Positions 26,986-37,307 of a stretch of DNA of 64,000 bases are shown in pieces. The translations under genes were made by a program, and so were the position numbers. The DNA lies in the NCBI GenBank assembly GCA_037074705.1, contig CM073591.1:34390587-34454586 (forward strand), read 5' to 3'. The notes beneath the pieces are model-generated. The model was not told where the DNA came from. It saw only the letters and a program-made list of their open reading frames with translations, and searched no databases. The stretch is from Zhengitettix transpicula (taxonomy: Eukaryota > Arthropoda > Insecta > Orthoptera > Tetrigidae). Positions within the stretch are counted from its first letter, which is position 1. Each line of letters begins with the position of its first letter.

Positions 26986-29900
26986 TAAGCAAGTAAAAAT
27001 AATGTCATTGTTCTAAGTTTTGTCAAAGGGTGAAATAACAGCTGACATATGTTATGCTGTCACATCTCACCCTAACAAACCTTTCTTCAGATATCTATCA
27101 TAATTGTAACGTATTATAAATTTGTCATTACCCATATTACTTGTTGGGTTATTACATATATTTTTGGTTTACAGTAGATTTAAACATAAAACTGTTAATT
27201 CTTATATGAATTTATTAAATTTCTGTACATCTTACAAATAGTTTTCATTTAATTAGCTAGCAGTTTGAATAATGCTAGTTCAGTGAAAATTAGTTACTCT
27301 ATGACCTTCCTATGGACAGTATATGTTATGTTAAGGTATTTGACAATATAGTTGTCCAAGGAAATAAATGACTGTGCATAAAGTAACTGAGATAACATAT
27401 GGATATCCTCTTCCATCCACTCCCAATTAATTTCATTCTTATTCTGTTTGTAAACACTTGAAAAATATTTTATTGTGTTTATTTAGGTGTTCTTGTGTTT
27501 GCCTCCATATCATTCTCTGACAGAAGGTCATTGTCTCCTTGTACCATCACAGCATGTTCCTTGTGCTACTCAACTTGATGAGGATGTTTGGGAAGAAATG
27601 AAGGTGAGGAAATTAATATTTCAGATGATAAAATAATGTGTATAGCAACAATTTCTGATAAGAAATACTATTCAATTATTTTTGTTTGAGTTGAGATAAA
27701 TTAATTAAACTATTACTTTATTTTTCACTGTTGACTTCCTTTAATGTATACTAGGAGTTTAACTAGAAAAGCAGGTCAATCATTAAATTAATTCAACCTG
27801 GGATTCAATATTTATTTAGCACATATTTTATCTGTTATTTGGCTTATTATTTATCTAATATTTATTGATATTTCTGATTCTATCTGTAACTTGCAAGTAC
27901 AACAGTTAATTTAATACATATAATAGAAATATTTGCTACATGTAGTAATCTGTTCTAAATGAGGAAACTTTGGGAGATTTATAAAAAGAAATATATTTAA
28001 AAAAAACTGCAATGGTAGGTGTGTCACAACCAATGCCTCCGAAAATTGCAAGTACAAATGTGATTTCCTCACTTTGACTTACCTTAAATCAAGAAGTAGT
28101 GTAGTCAGCTGGGACGAAATATATTTATAATTTTAGAGGGCTTGAGACTCCCATTTCAAAATAGTAGGTCTGAAACTGTGTTATTTCATTTGATCTCGTC
28201 ACAGTTTCCTTAAGTGTTTTATATATATATTCCTTCCTGAAGAAGGAGGCTGAGAGCCTCCGAAAATTTGAATAACCTTCGGTTCCCTATGGCTATCCAA
28301 ATGTGTTAAAATATAATTTATATATATATATATATAAACAAATTAAATAACAGTTTTGGATAGACAAGAGAGACAGCAATGCCGACTTACCTGAAATCAG
28401 TAGTTGGTTCAGTTTGGCATCAGTGGAAGTTCAAATTTTCGAGGGCCTGAGCCCTCTTCGTCGGGGAGGAAGATCTGATATCTATATATGAAGTACTGAT
28501 AATGTGATTATCAAATTAATGCATTTGGATATGAAAAAATGGAGAACAGCTGACTTAATTTAAATCAAAAGTTGGTGTTGCCATCCTGAAAAGCAAAAAC
28601 ACGTCAAATTTTGTGGGGCCCAAGCTCCATTCCTAAGAACAGTGGGACTGAACAACGTGTTTGCCAGCCAGTTCATTCCTTACTGTCCTGAGTAAGAGGG
28701 TTTTGACATTCAAAAGTTTTTGGAGGTGTTAGTACCTGTTACTAACACCACGTTTTGTAACAGAAAAATTTTGTCCCTGCAGTGAATCAAAAGATGTAGT
28801 CAACCTGTCAAATAGTTTACTATACAGGCAAATCACACTGTTTGGTGTGGCTGAACTATTTTAAATGGTGTTTTCTTTAAATGATGTGAATGAAAATTAT
28901 GTATAGCTTTCAATTTTCACAATTATAAGGCAAAATATTAATAATTTTCAAATTGCTAAAATTCACATGTTTCAGAGGTTTAAAAAGACTTTGGTTGCAA
29001 TGTTCAAAACCAAAAATCAGGATGTAGTATTTTTCGAAACTGCAGTATTTCTTCGAAAGTTACCACACATGGTTTTGGAGTGCGTTCCACTGGAAAAAGA
29101 GATGGGAGATGTGGCGCCTGTGTATTTCAAGGTAAATTCAAACTAATCTCAATTGCATTAATCACATATACTTAATTTCATATAAAATTCCATTAGAGTA
29201 TGTTCATTCCTCTTTCTCATAAGATACAATTGGCCTATAGAGATATAGAACATCTGAAAAAGTACTTCATTTGATAGTAAAATTATTATTACCTGGATAT
29301 TTGTTAAGGAGTGTTACAAAAAGATAAATAGAATCTCATAGATCAAAGGAGTGAAAGAAGCAAAATGAGCTGACTATTGGTCATTGTAGAGAATGAAGTT
29401 GCCTCTTTATTTAAAATAAAATTTTGGGACATCATTTCATTGTACATATAATTTCCACTTAGCATTACTTGAGATCAAAAGCAAAATATAAAAAAATTAT
29501 TTTATGAAAAGACAGAATTGTAATTTTTTAAATCATTTTTTGATATATATGGTTTTAACTCTCCACACCCTGACTGGAACAACTGTCAATTTCAGGTAGG
29601 ATGGCTGCCCAGTCTTTCTTTCCTATCAAAATGTGTTAATTGGATAGGATAGAGAGACAGGTTAACTGACCTACCTTAAATCAATCGTTGGTCCAATCAG
29701 GCTGTGCAGAAATAAAAACAATATTTAAAATGAAAAAAATTATGTCTGATTGAAAATAAGGATTAAGAAAGATAGCCAATACAGACAAAAAAGGTAATAT
29801 AAATACCATACAACATTTCTGGATCCTTGTCCATTTCAAAAGCCTTTTGAGTATTAACTGACCAGTGCAGTCAGGCTCTTCTTAGCGCCTGACGAAAGGG

Positions 29901-32900
29901 ACAAGGATCCCAGAAACATTGTGTGGTATTTACATTACCTTTTTTGGTCTCTCTTGGCTATCTTTCTTATTCATTACAAACAATATTTATAAAAGAAATG
30001 TTTTAAAAAATTAAAATGCAAGGTATGTGTTGCAAAAAAAATCTTAATTAAGATTCACCGAACCACTTTGCTGTTTTGTAGAGTCAATAGCAAGTGGACG
30101 CAACAAATCAAAGTAAAAGTCTGTATTCTACACTCACGCTCGATATAACCACACCCTGCAGATTGTAAATCTCTCAATGCTCGATGAATAAATTGTTGGT
30201 GTAATTAATTGTTTTGGTAATTTTATATTTTAAAATATTACCTAGCACCCTTTTAATTGAGTAATTAAGAAATGGTATGAGAACTAACATTGGAGAAGTA
30301 GAGGAGCTGAGACAACTACGCTCACAAGGCGATAGGAAAGACAGAGAGAATTTGACTCATCTTAAATTGACAGGTGGTAAATTCAGCTTAGACAACATAA
30401 AATTTCAAATTTTGGAGGGACTGAGCACCCTTCTTCAGAATAGTAGGTCAGACCTACCATCTGCCAATTTAAGGTAAGTCAACTTCTCTCCGTCCTATCC
30501 TATACAAATGATCAATTTGACCATGTCACATTTGCTTATTTGAATTATATTTTATACTTATATTTTCCAGAAAGCTATACTTGAATGTGAAACTGAATGG
30601 GCAACAAATAAGAAAGTTGTAGATCTTGGAGGGAAAGACATCCGAAGATGTGTGCCAAAGGAATTGCCATATTTCTGCATCAACTTTGGATCTGAGGGAG
30701 GCTTTGCTCATGTTATAGAAGATGAAAAGAACTTTCCTAGAAATTTTGCACAGGTGAATGGCATTCTCTATAATTATAATCAAACCATATGCAAAATTTT
30801 CTAATGACACTAACTACTTGCTCTTATAAGATATTTAAGAAATGTGGTTCTTTGCCTGTATGATATACCGTATAAGGTTAGATATTTCAAATGTCAGGTA
30901 TTCGATTTCTGAACAAACCACTTAAATTCTATATTCTGATTACACAAATGCATTTTTCAGCAATCAATTTGGCTGTAAATGTAACATATGTGGTTGTCTA
31001 TGGTTTATTCGCTCTTTGAAGCCACCAAAGGCAAGGTACCTAGCACCGTTCAGTAATACATTTTTGGTGCAAAACAGTGACAAGCTTGAAATTATTTGAC
31101 TTATCACTGGAATTTGAGAAAGTCAAAACTGTTATGATAAATTGGTTGCATGTATCCAACTAGGCAACATTGCGGATGTTTTATTTGATACAATCTTTCC
31201 TTTCCGATATCAATAAGAATACAACATACTTTTTTCCCTTTGATATGTGAGACTGTTGTCACACACACTCTTTCACTCTCAAATATGCTTAACTCTCTCA
31301 TAAGGTTTATGAAGCAGCATTATATTCCCATTGAAATTATATTTCCAACCGTATCAGATTTAAATATTTTACAGTGCTTTTCCAAAAGTACAGGATGCAG
31401 CTAGCTAACTTACTTATTTGAAATGTGCACTCTGAAACTTAGGGAGTCCCAGGAAGAGAAGGGATCCTAAAGTCTGACCTTGTGGTTCAGTTGCTATCAT
31501 GTGTTGGAGTAACGAGCAACATGAGTTTACCTTGTGTTTTTCAGTGATAAGGCTCATTTTCACTTGACTTGATGTGTCAGTAAGAAAATATGCACTACTG
31601 GTCTGACAACAACCCCTGAGAACTAGATCAGAGACAAGAGACCTTTCCATTCACTATGTGTCACCGTTTGTTGAGGAATCTTTTCAGTTCTAAAAAATTT
31701 TAAAAATATTTTTACTACTTTTTGTTTAATTGTATTATGAATTAAGGAAATTTGCCTGCTACACTCTGTATAATTAGACATTGTGTTGGAATACATATAT
31801 TTTCAACATCAACTTAACAAATTTTAAACAGAAAAATTCAAATACAAATGTTTTATATTGTAAATCTGTTTGTAACAAGCATTGTGGATTCAAACACAAT
31901 ATTATGTGTAAGTTTCCAGATGTGGCCAAATAATCACAAAATGGCAGCGACCAAGTATTAACTTTTCGGAAGAGCAACTTCATCACTCGTGGTTTGACGA
32001 ATGTAATACATGTTGAATGTATAACATACCTGAAACTGATATAGATCTACAATTTCCATTTCCATCTATGATATGTGAACTATTCCAATTGGTGGTGATT
32101 TATTTCATGAAAATGCTTACAAACGATCAATTGAGATAGAAATATTTAAACAGTAATATTTATGTCTCATGTGTGGCATCTACTGGAGAAATAAATTCTT
32201 TAATAAACATGGGGTATATTTTGATTTTCTATATAAAAATAGTTTTTGATCTATAACATGAAACTGTATGGTCTGATTTCATTATCTATTTTTTTTATTA
32301 TGCTGTTAGTACAGGAGCAAAATTAAAGATGTATTAATCAAGATAATACTTAATAAACAAATACCAATATCCAAGCAAGGGTTGGGAGTTGTCAGAACTT
32401 GTGGTATCATGCATAGACATGGAGAGGTCCAGGATTCTGTTCCCCATCTTACTGTATCACACATTTGGTGCATCATAAAATTGTGCAGTGACAGAAAATT
32501 TAAGATATATCTTAATCTGACCTTCAAATCTCATAGTGAGATACAATTTCTGCTATTATTTTTCTGATCTCACTCTCTAGACAAAATTGTTGTACATTAG
32601 CTCTGTTGTCTTGGATATGCCCTTCCATTTTCTCATAAAATGGGTGAAATTGCACAAAACAGATTTCTCCACTATATCACACAAATGCCATTAGCCAAGT
32701 TTCATGATGTCCACAAAGCAATAACAACTTTGCAGGAAAATATTCTACATAGAAAAATAAAATTCTACAATGATTGTAAGAAATATAAATTCAAATGAAC
32801 TGACACACTAAGCATAATTGAATACGGTATTACAATTGAAAGTGGTTGTACTTAAAGTATTGGTTACCCGACCTATTTTTTTAATCCATTCTAAAATGGA

Positions 32901-33450
32901 CTGCTAATATCAATAATTTTTCACATTTTCATCCAATAGTTGACCAATAATACAAGACTCATAAAAATAAAGGGTAAGTGACGGATACCTGATTTATATA
33001 AGAGAATTATAATCAGTCACTCGGTTTGGAGTGGTCACTTCATTAACCTGAGGCAAGTAGGAGACCCAGTAAAATTAAATTATTCTCAGCAGTTTTGTTT
33101 AAATGTGAGGAATAAGAGAAGCTTTCATTAGCTGTGTTTACTTCTTATTAACAGATTTGGTGATCTGTTACAATTCTAAGAAAGAAACTAAGACAATAAT
33201 ATGTTTGAGTATGATTAATATTAATTCCTAAACTTAAATTGGACATTTTATTAACATAGTTACACAATTAAATTTCTAGGAAGTAATTGGTGGGATGTTG
33301 GACCTGGACCATTTTCTGTGGCGAAAACAGCGGCGTGAGAATTTTGAAGATCAACGTAAAAAGGTCTTGCAGTTTTCCCATTGGTGGAAACCTTATGATT
33401 TTACTCACCCTAAAAATCGAAGATTGTCTTCATCTTCAGAATCTGACTGA
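15856..33450 (+). CDS. CWF19L2: CWF19L2, CwfJ-family spliceosome-associated protein
   Basis: CWF19-like proteins associate with late spliceosomes and are related to Drn1, which helps lariat debranching. Exons: 15856-15942, 16541-16726, 17847-18053, 20209-20412, 20503-20809, 21857-22014, 22285-22533, 22621-22686, 24361-24558, 27487-27603, 28976-29131, 30571-30753, 33280-33450. All phases fit, giving 762 residues (human protein about 890). The N-terminus has a Lys-rich tract (exon 2) and the conserved [15 protein letters not shown] (exon 4). [15 protein letters not shown] follows in exon 6. The CwfJ C-1 (HIT-like) domain begins at [20 protein letters not shown] and continues through [13 protein letters not shown] and HMVLECVPL. 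The CwfJ C-2 domain carries [18 protein letters not shown] and [19 protein letters not shown]. Stop TGA is at 33448 and an AATAAA lies at 33590. Introns hold most of the repeats listed from 18420 to 30510. Confidence 0.96.
18420..18960. repeat. Diverged minisatellite, unit about 30 bp
   Basis: About 16-18 degenerate copies of a unit like TGGTACCTTAAGAGAGTC followed by AAAAATACTC run head to tail in CWF19L2 intron 3. Unit length wanders around 28-34 bp and copies have drifted heavily, so the array is old. Confidence 0.8.
19080..19320. repeat. Foldback element, family F, copy 2
   Basis: The left arm contains GAAGTGATATTATTACC then CACACATTTCTGGAAAC. The right arm carries the complement (TTTCCAGAAATGTGTGG, ATATCACTTC). 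The outer arms TAATAATAAGAAAAAT and the complement near 19300 also pair. The unpaired centre is about 70 bp. The inner arm matches copies 1 and 3. Confidence 0.75.
19418..19749. repeat. Perfect 164-bp tandem duplication
   Basis: The block 19418-19581, beginning TTCCATAACCCTGTATTTG, is followed at once by a copy (19582-19745 and a few bases more). I saw no difference between the copies by eye. It lies beside foldback copy 2 in CWF19L2 intron 3. Identity implies a recent event or an assembly artefact. Confidence 0.92.
21275..21620 (+). repeat. tRNA-derived SINE (variant head)
   Basis: The head GGGTTGCTCAGTTGTTAGAG, then a B-box-like GGTTTGATTC, has the spacing of a tRNA with A and B boxes. It is followed by the pyrimidine-rich body (AAATATTCTCAGTCTTTC) shared with the SINE at 26426. 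The downstream part differs from the main family. It lies in CWF19L2 intron 5. Confidence 0.6.
23482..23885 (+). mobile_element. LTR fragment with PBS-like sequence
   Basis: A segment ending AATAAATGTTACA (to 23863) is followed by TTTTGGCGCCCAGAACGG, the form of an LTR 3' end plus primer-binding site in insect LTR retrotransposons. A start at TGTTGCATTTGCC (23482) is plausible but unproven, because no second LTR or target duplication was found. It is followed after about 55 bp by an (AT)n tract. A weakly similar remnant lies at 30060-30262. Confidence 0.5.
23942..24145. repeat. (AT)n plus hammerhead-like family copy
   Basis: (AT)n at 23942-23989 runs into a family copy. On the minus strand the core CTGAAGA (24111-24105), stem GGAGGCT/AGCCTCC and GAAA (24086-24083) are intact. 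It lies in CWF19L2 intron 8. Confidence 0.85.
24600..25030. repeat. Two hammerhead-like family copies plus (AT)n
   Basis: The first copy has CTGACGA on the minus strand (24718-24712) and a GGGCTCAGGTCC hairpin. The second starts at ATGGAAAGGAAAGAGAGATA (from about 24840), carries CTGAAGA with a decayed stem, and runs into (AT)n at 24979-25028. Confidence 0.7.
25085..26345 (-). mobile_element. SINE copy split by a 1.06-kb insertion
   Basis: The SINE body in minus orientation (25085-25226) breaks off after GCATAT and resumes at ATATGTTCAATGCAGGG (26291). An uninterrupted copy near 37420 reads GCATATGTTCAAAGCAGGG. The insert (25227-26290) begins TGTAATATAATG, like the LTR-like segments at 38054 and 39348. 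It contains TTGGCGCCAAC near 26165, which resembles a primer-binding site. ATAT may be the target duplication. No open reading frame of note is seen in the insert. Confidence 0.6.
25711..25820. repeat. 33-bp tandem repeat
   Basis: Three copies of a unit starting CCAAGTTGTACTTG (at 25711, 25744, 25777) and a partial fourth at 25808 lie inside the inserted element. The first two steps are 33 bp, the third 31 bp. Confidence 0.9.
26426..26690 (+). repeat. SINE with tRNA-Ser-like head
   Basis: Bases 26457-26528 fold as a tRNA: a 7-bp acceptor stem (GACCCGG with CTGGGTC), D-arm TGGCCGAGATGGTTAAGGC, a 5-bp anticodon stem around an ACT anticodon, and a T-arm GGGTTCAAGTCCC. The class-II variable arm of tRNA-Ser is missing (only about 4 bases), so this is a tRNA-derived SINE head rather than a tRNA gene. 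The body continues with pyrimidine-rich sequence and ends near CCTCACTATCCAA. Other copies lie at 25085, 37311, 37556, 37800 and 48567. Confidence 0.8.
26707..26975. repeat. Best-preserved hammerhead-like family copy, with 25-bp TIRs
   Basis: The unit 26707-26890 is bounded by a perfect 25-bp inverted repeat (starting ATATTGGTATGGAAAGG) and lies between two (AT)n tracts (about 26689-26710 and 26921-26975). On the minus strand its core reads CTGAAGA (26828-26822), a 7-bp stem GGAGGCT/AGCCTCC with a GAG loop, then GAAA (26803-26800). One extra A lies between CTGAAGA and the stem, compared with the minimal hammerhead. After 26890 the sequence TTTTTGACAATGTCACATTC leads into the second (AT)n. Confidence 0.85.
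28220..28690. repeat. Three adjacent hammerhead-like family copies
   Basis: The first copy has plus-strand CTGAAGA (28237-28243), the 7-bp stem and GAAA (28262-28265), all intact. The second, on the minus strand, has CCGACGA, a GAGGGC/GCCCTC stem and GAAA (28440-28437). The third (about 28500-28690) is decayed. A short (AT)n lies at 28318-28336. All are in the CWF19L2 intron between exons 10 and 11. Confidence 0.75.
29575..29720. repeat. Decayed family fragments
   Basis: Short pieces with TTGATTTCAGGTAGG-like, TTTCCTATC and GATAGAGAGACAGG sequence resemble the outer parts of the hammerhead-like family but lack a clear core. Confidence 0.4.
29745..29975. repeat. Foldback element, family F, copy 3
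   Basis: The arms AAGAAAGATAGCCAA ... AAAAAAGGTAAT ... AAATACCA and CTGG.ATCCTTGTCC pair with their complements at about 29900-29970. The loop contains CTGACGA (29889-29895), then a GGGA/TCCC stem and GAAAC, a hammerhead-like arrangement with one extra base on each side of the stem. Confidence 0.8.
30060..30510. repeat. LTR-like remnant and a decayed hammerhead-like copy
   Basis: Bases 30060-30262 contain blocks (AACCACACCCTGCAG, TTACCTAGCACCC, TTTAATTGAG) that resemble the 3' part of the LTR fragment at 23482. From about 30340, minus-strand CTGAAGA (30438-30432), a weak stem and CAAA mark a decayed family copy just before CWF19L2 exon 12. Confidence 0.45.
31084..33250. other. CWF19L2 last intron, no recognisable element
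   Basis: The intron runs from 30754 to 33279. Within it I see no repeated family, no coding exon and no long clean reading frame, only AT-rich single-copy-looking sequence. Confidence 0.5.
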
Positions 33451-35692
33451 CACCCCATTTTGTTCTTATAATGGAATGCAAAAAAAATATAATTTATTTG
33501 AATGATTATTAATGAAAAAGATAAAAATATATTACATCAATTTTATACATAAATATATTTATTTTTATATTATTCCCTTCACATATCTAAATAAAGGATG
33601 TTGTGAGTATTGAAGAACTGAAAGAAGCAAAATAATTCTAGAATTCCTCAAAATAAGACACTTGCTTAGTAAACGGAAGTGATATATAGCTCTGTTGATA
33701 AAAAAGACAAGGAGGTGGCTTCCGTATCTGGTTTTCATCTCAGCTTTAAACATGCTAATCTTTGCAGTGTGTGTCTGATTATAACTTTGTGTAAAATAGA
33801 TTTGAACATTAACATTGCTGAATCTTGAATAGAGGCATCTTCTGTGTGTTTTGTTTTCCTAACTGGTAGCAGTTGACTGTAGGAATATAAGTGGGAATAA
33901 AATGAACGTTACCGATATTAATATATATTTCTTTACAATTAAAAAATATATATATCTCAATCCAGGGGCTAGCTGGGTCCAACAGTAAATTGAGAGTTAG
34001 TGGCGGGAAATTGTGTTATTTAATTTTACGAATTCCGTCTTTTTATTATTATTATATTAATAATTTCCTTCAAGTCGGTACCTTGCCTCACGATGGCTGC
34101 TCCGGCGTTGACCTTATAGGCGACACAAATTCTCTTGTGGTCGGGCAACCATGGTTTCACCCTGAGCTGAAATATGCACCCCACAAGTCTCTGGCCAAGA
34201 TGCGAGGGTCCACACCCGCGTATGATTGTAGTGCACTGACCCCGTTGTCAAGTCACCCAGCACCTCTAAGCCGTCCCTGACACGGCTGGTCTCACAATCC
34301 TAACTAAAATTACTTACACCATACCTTAATTCTATTATTTTTATCCATTGCTGTAAAACTTTCCTTTTACATTTGTCATAGATGCCCAGTGTGTTTAAAG
34401 ATGATTCTCCCTTTGTGTCTTGGCAGGAATCCACGTTGACAATTGTGGGTCTAAAATTCCATGCTATTGGCATTCAATAAATATAGTTTGTCTTGAGTAT
34501 TTATTATGGTGGAGGAGGAAAGTAAGAAATTAAATCATAGAAAGGAACAATTTTTTATAATTCAATTCAAACCATAAAGATTTATTTTGTATGAAAAATG
34601 CACAACTTAAAAAAGTTATTTTAATTAGGAATAATAAAGTAAATATTTATTTCACATACATTCAAAAACACTTTGTAGAAATAAAGGTATTACCCGTTTA
34701 ATACACTACATTAGTGGCAAAGTAACAAAACTTAATATTTAGAAACAGATAAAAATACTCTAATTGATTACTTTGATATTCATTACTACTTATTCTAGGG
34801 ATGTTTTACTAACAGGTAAACAAACATACAAAAAGATAGTGAAAAAATAAGAACATTGTTACAATTTTTATTCCTAACAGCTTCACGAGTATGTCTACTT
34901 ACAAACATCACAAATATTAACAAATTGTATGAAGAAAAACAGACTTCTCAAGTCAAAACAAATTAATTTAGCAAGTTCAGATATTTACTTGTCTAGAGTA
35001 CAGGAAAATAAATAGCTATGCCAAAGAAAAACTGCAGAGTCAAACACACCATTAATTATTTTGAATATATATACAAAAAAAATTGTAACGTCAGTTTATC
35101 AAAATTGATCCACACTTATTCAGTTAGGAGGAAAACCAATATTTGACTTGTCATACATGTTTAATTTGGTCTAAAAAAAATAAACCATGTCAAAATATTT
35201 CAAGAACATATTACAGTAGTCGGTTTTCACTTCCAGCTAAGTGTCTCAAATACATTTTTGTGCACTTATATTTCGTCAAAATGGATTTGAAGAAATTTTT
35301 CTTTAAACATATTACCGATTCAATTTTGTCTCAATCATTTTTCAGACAATACAGTATGCCTAGCAGCATTCATAAATACTGTTCTTAAGTACAAAAATTG
35401 TTTAAATAACTTGATAAAATCAAGCATAGTTTAAATCTGCAGTTTTTCTGAAACACTGTCAAATTGCATACTCAATTTCAGTTTCATAACAGAATGACCA
35501 AGGTGTTACTATTTCAAACAAGTAAATTGTTTGAAAAATTGCTGCTTAAAAACTGACAAATTGTGTCTTCTTTAATGCACAAACATAAATGCAGTGGTTT
35601 TAAAAAATGAAAATATTAAAAACACATTTGAAATATTAATTAAAAAAGCATTCCAAACCCTTTCATCCTCTTCATCTGGCAACACTTATCCA
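33451..35692. other. Convergent intergenic region, CWF19L2 / HCFC1R1-like
   Basis: The CWF19L2 3' UTR with AATAAA (33590-33595) lies on the left, and the presumed long 3' UTR of the HCFC1R1-like gene on the right. Between them, about 33970-34310 is an unusually GC-rich block of unknown origin. The piece AACTGGTAGCAGTTGACTG at about 33860 also occurs near 11310 beside a hammerhead-like copy. No gene was found. Confidence 0.55.
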
Positions 35693-37269
35693 TCATAACT
35701 CCATGGGGTTTGAGTCAATCAAAAATGGGGAACTGAAATAATTAGAGCACTAGTTACAAAAGCTAGAATCAAAATTCATATTTACTCAATACATTAAAAT
35801 AATGTGGTTTTTGTTCCATTCCTTACTCTTTTCTACAACTCACTAATGAAATATATAGCCTCTATTTCCCTTTTATACAATCAAATTTGTTTTGGTCTCA
35901 CACCAAGGGATTCTGTTAGGTCTTTGGTCTCATGTGTAAAACAAATAATCAAAGGGAAATTATATATTTTGTCAATAATTTTTTAACTTTTTCAATTATA
36001 GAGTTTATTTATTATGAATTTGTATTTGAACAAACAAGTTACCTTCATTCTAACAGCATCTGAAAGTAAAAATGGAAGGAGAGATTCTACAAACTAAAAA
36101 AATGACTTTGCCAAAGCGTGATTTCTCATAAATTTTATGACACAGGTAGTTTCTCAAATCTCCCATATTAGACAAAATTTCCAATCCATTAAATTAAAGA
36201 GATGGATTAAACTTACCGTTGTGCGAAAGTGTTGAGGTCAATAGCAGCAGGTGTATTGTTGTTATCAACAGATGCCAGTGTGTGTTGTAGCTGCTGCTGC
36301 TGGTGGTGCTGCTGCCGCCTCCTCTCGTCCTCTGTTTGCTGGCGAACCAGTGAGGCATTCCTCAGCTTTTCACCAATATTACCAGCAGGAGGTTGCCAAA
36401 GAACCAAAGCCATTGAAGGTTTTTCACTAAAAATAATCCATTTTAAAATCAATACAGCTTCCATACCTTATAACTTTTAGTGTTAAAGATATAAAGGCTT
36501 TTCTTCTGAACTACTTTTATGAATTATTGTCTGGTTTTCGGATATGTAAAAGGAATTACATAATTTTGGAAGTAGATCTTCAGAGCTGTCTTGTAATGAT
36601 CTAACCTTCTCTGTATACTCAATTGAAAGTAATGAAAACTTTAAAACAATCCAGCTCTGGAAAGCTAAAGGTTGATCAAGCTTTACTAATCTCAAACTTC
36701 ATTCCTCCAATAATTAGAATTTTGAATGCAATTCTTACTACTTGTACAAAAGTATTCCACCAGCCTCTTTTGTTTGATAGCAAAATTATAGATTATGAAT
36801 TTAATCTGGTTAGGAGCAAGTGAATCAGAATTTCAGATCATTTTGGTTTATCTTTGGGACTTTCTGGACCAGCATTGAGTGAAAAAGACCATGTTGTGCA
36901 ATGATAAATCAAATTACTCCCATCAAAATATACATCTGTCTTTATTTGCTTAGAATCCATAACAAACAATAGTAGACAGTCATTTTTATTGCATATTTCC
37001 AGTCACATAACTAGCTTTCAAAGAAGTGTTAGTGTTTTACATTTGAAGTTGTCAGGATAAGACTTCACCAGATCTGCTATTGTGCCTTCATATCTTAGTT
37101 TGAATTTGTCAATTTGTGCCTGGCTGGCTTGCAGTTCAAATCTTTCCTGACAAAGGGGGGTAGGGCTGTCTCAGGCACTCAAAATTTTTAATTATTTTTA
37201 CTTCTCAGCACAACTGTTGATTTCAGTGGTATGTCAACTTTTCTCTCTCTCTTTCCTATCCAAATGTGT

Positions 37270-37307
<38 letters not shown>

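Noticed and set aside
36229..36480. Plus-strand Cys-rich open frame
   Set aside because: It is antisense to the CAG-rich, His/Gln-coding exon of the HCFC1R1-like gene.
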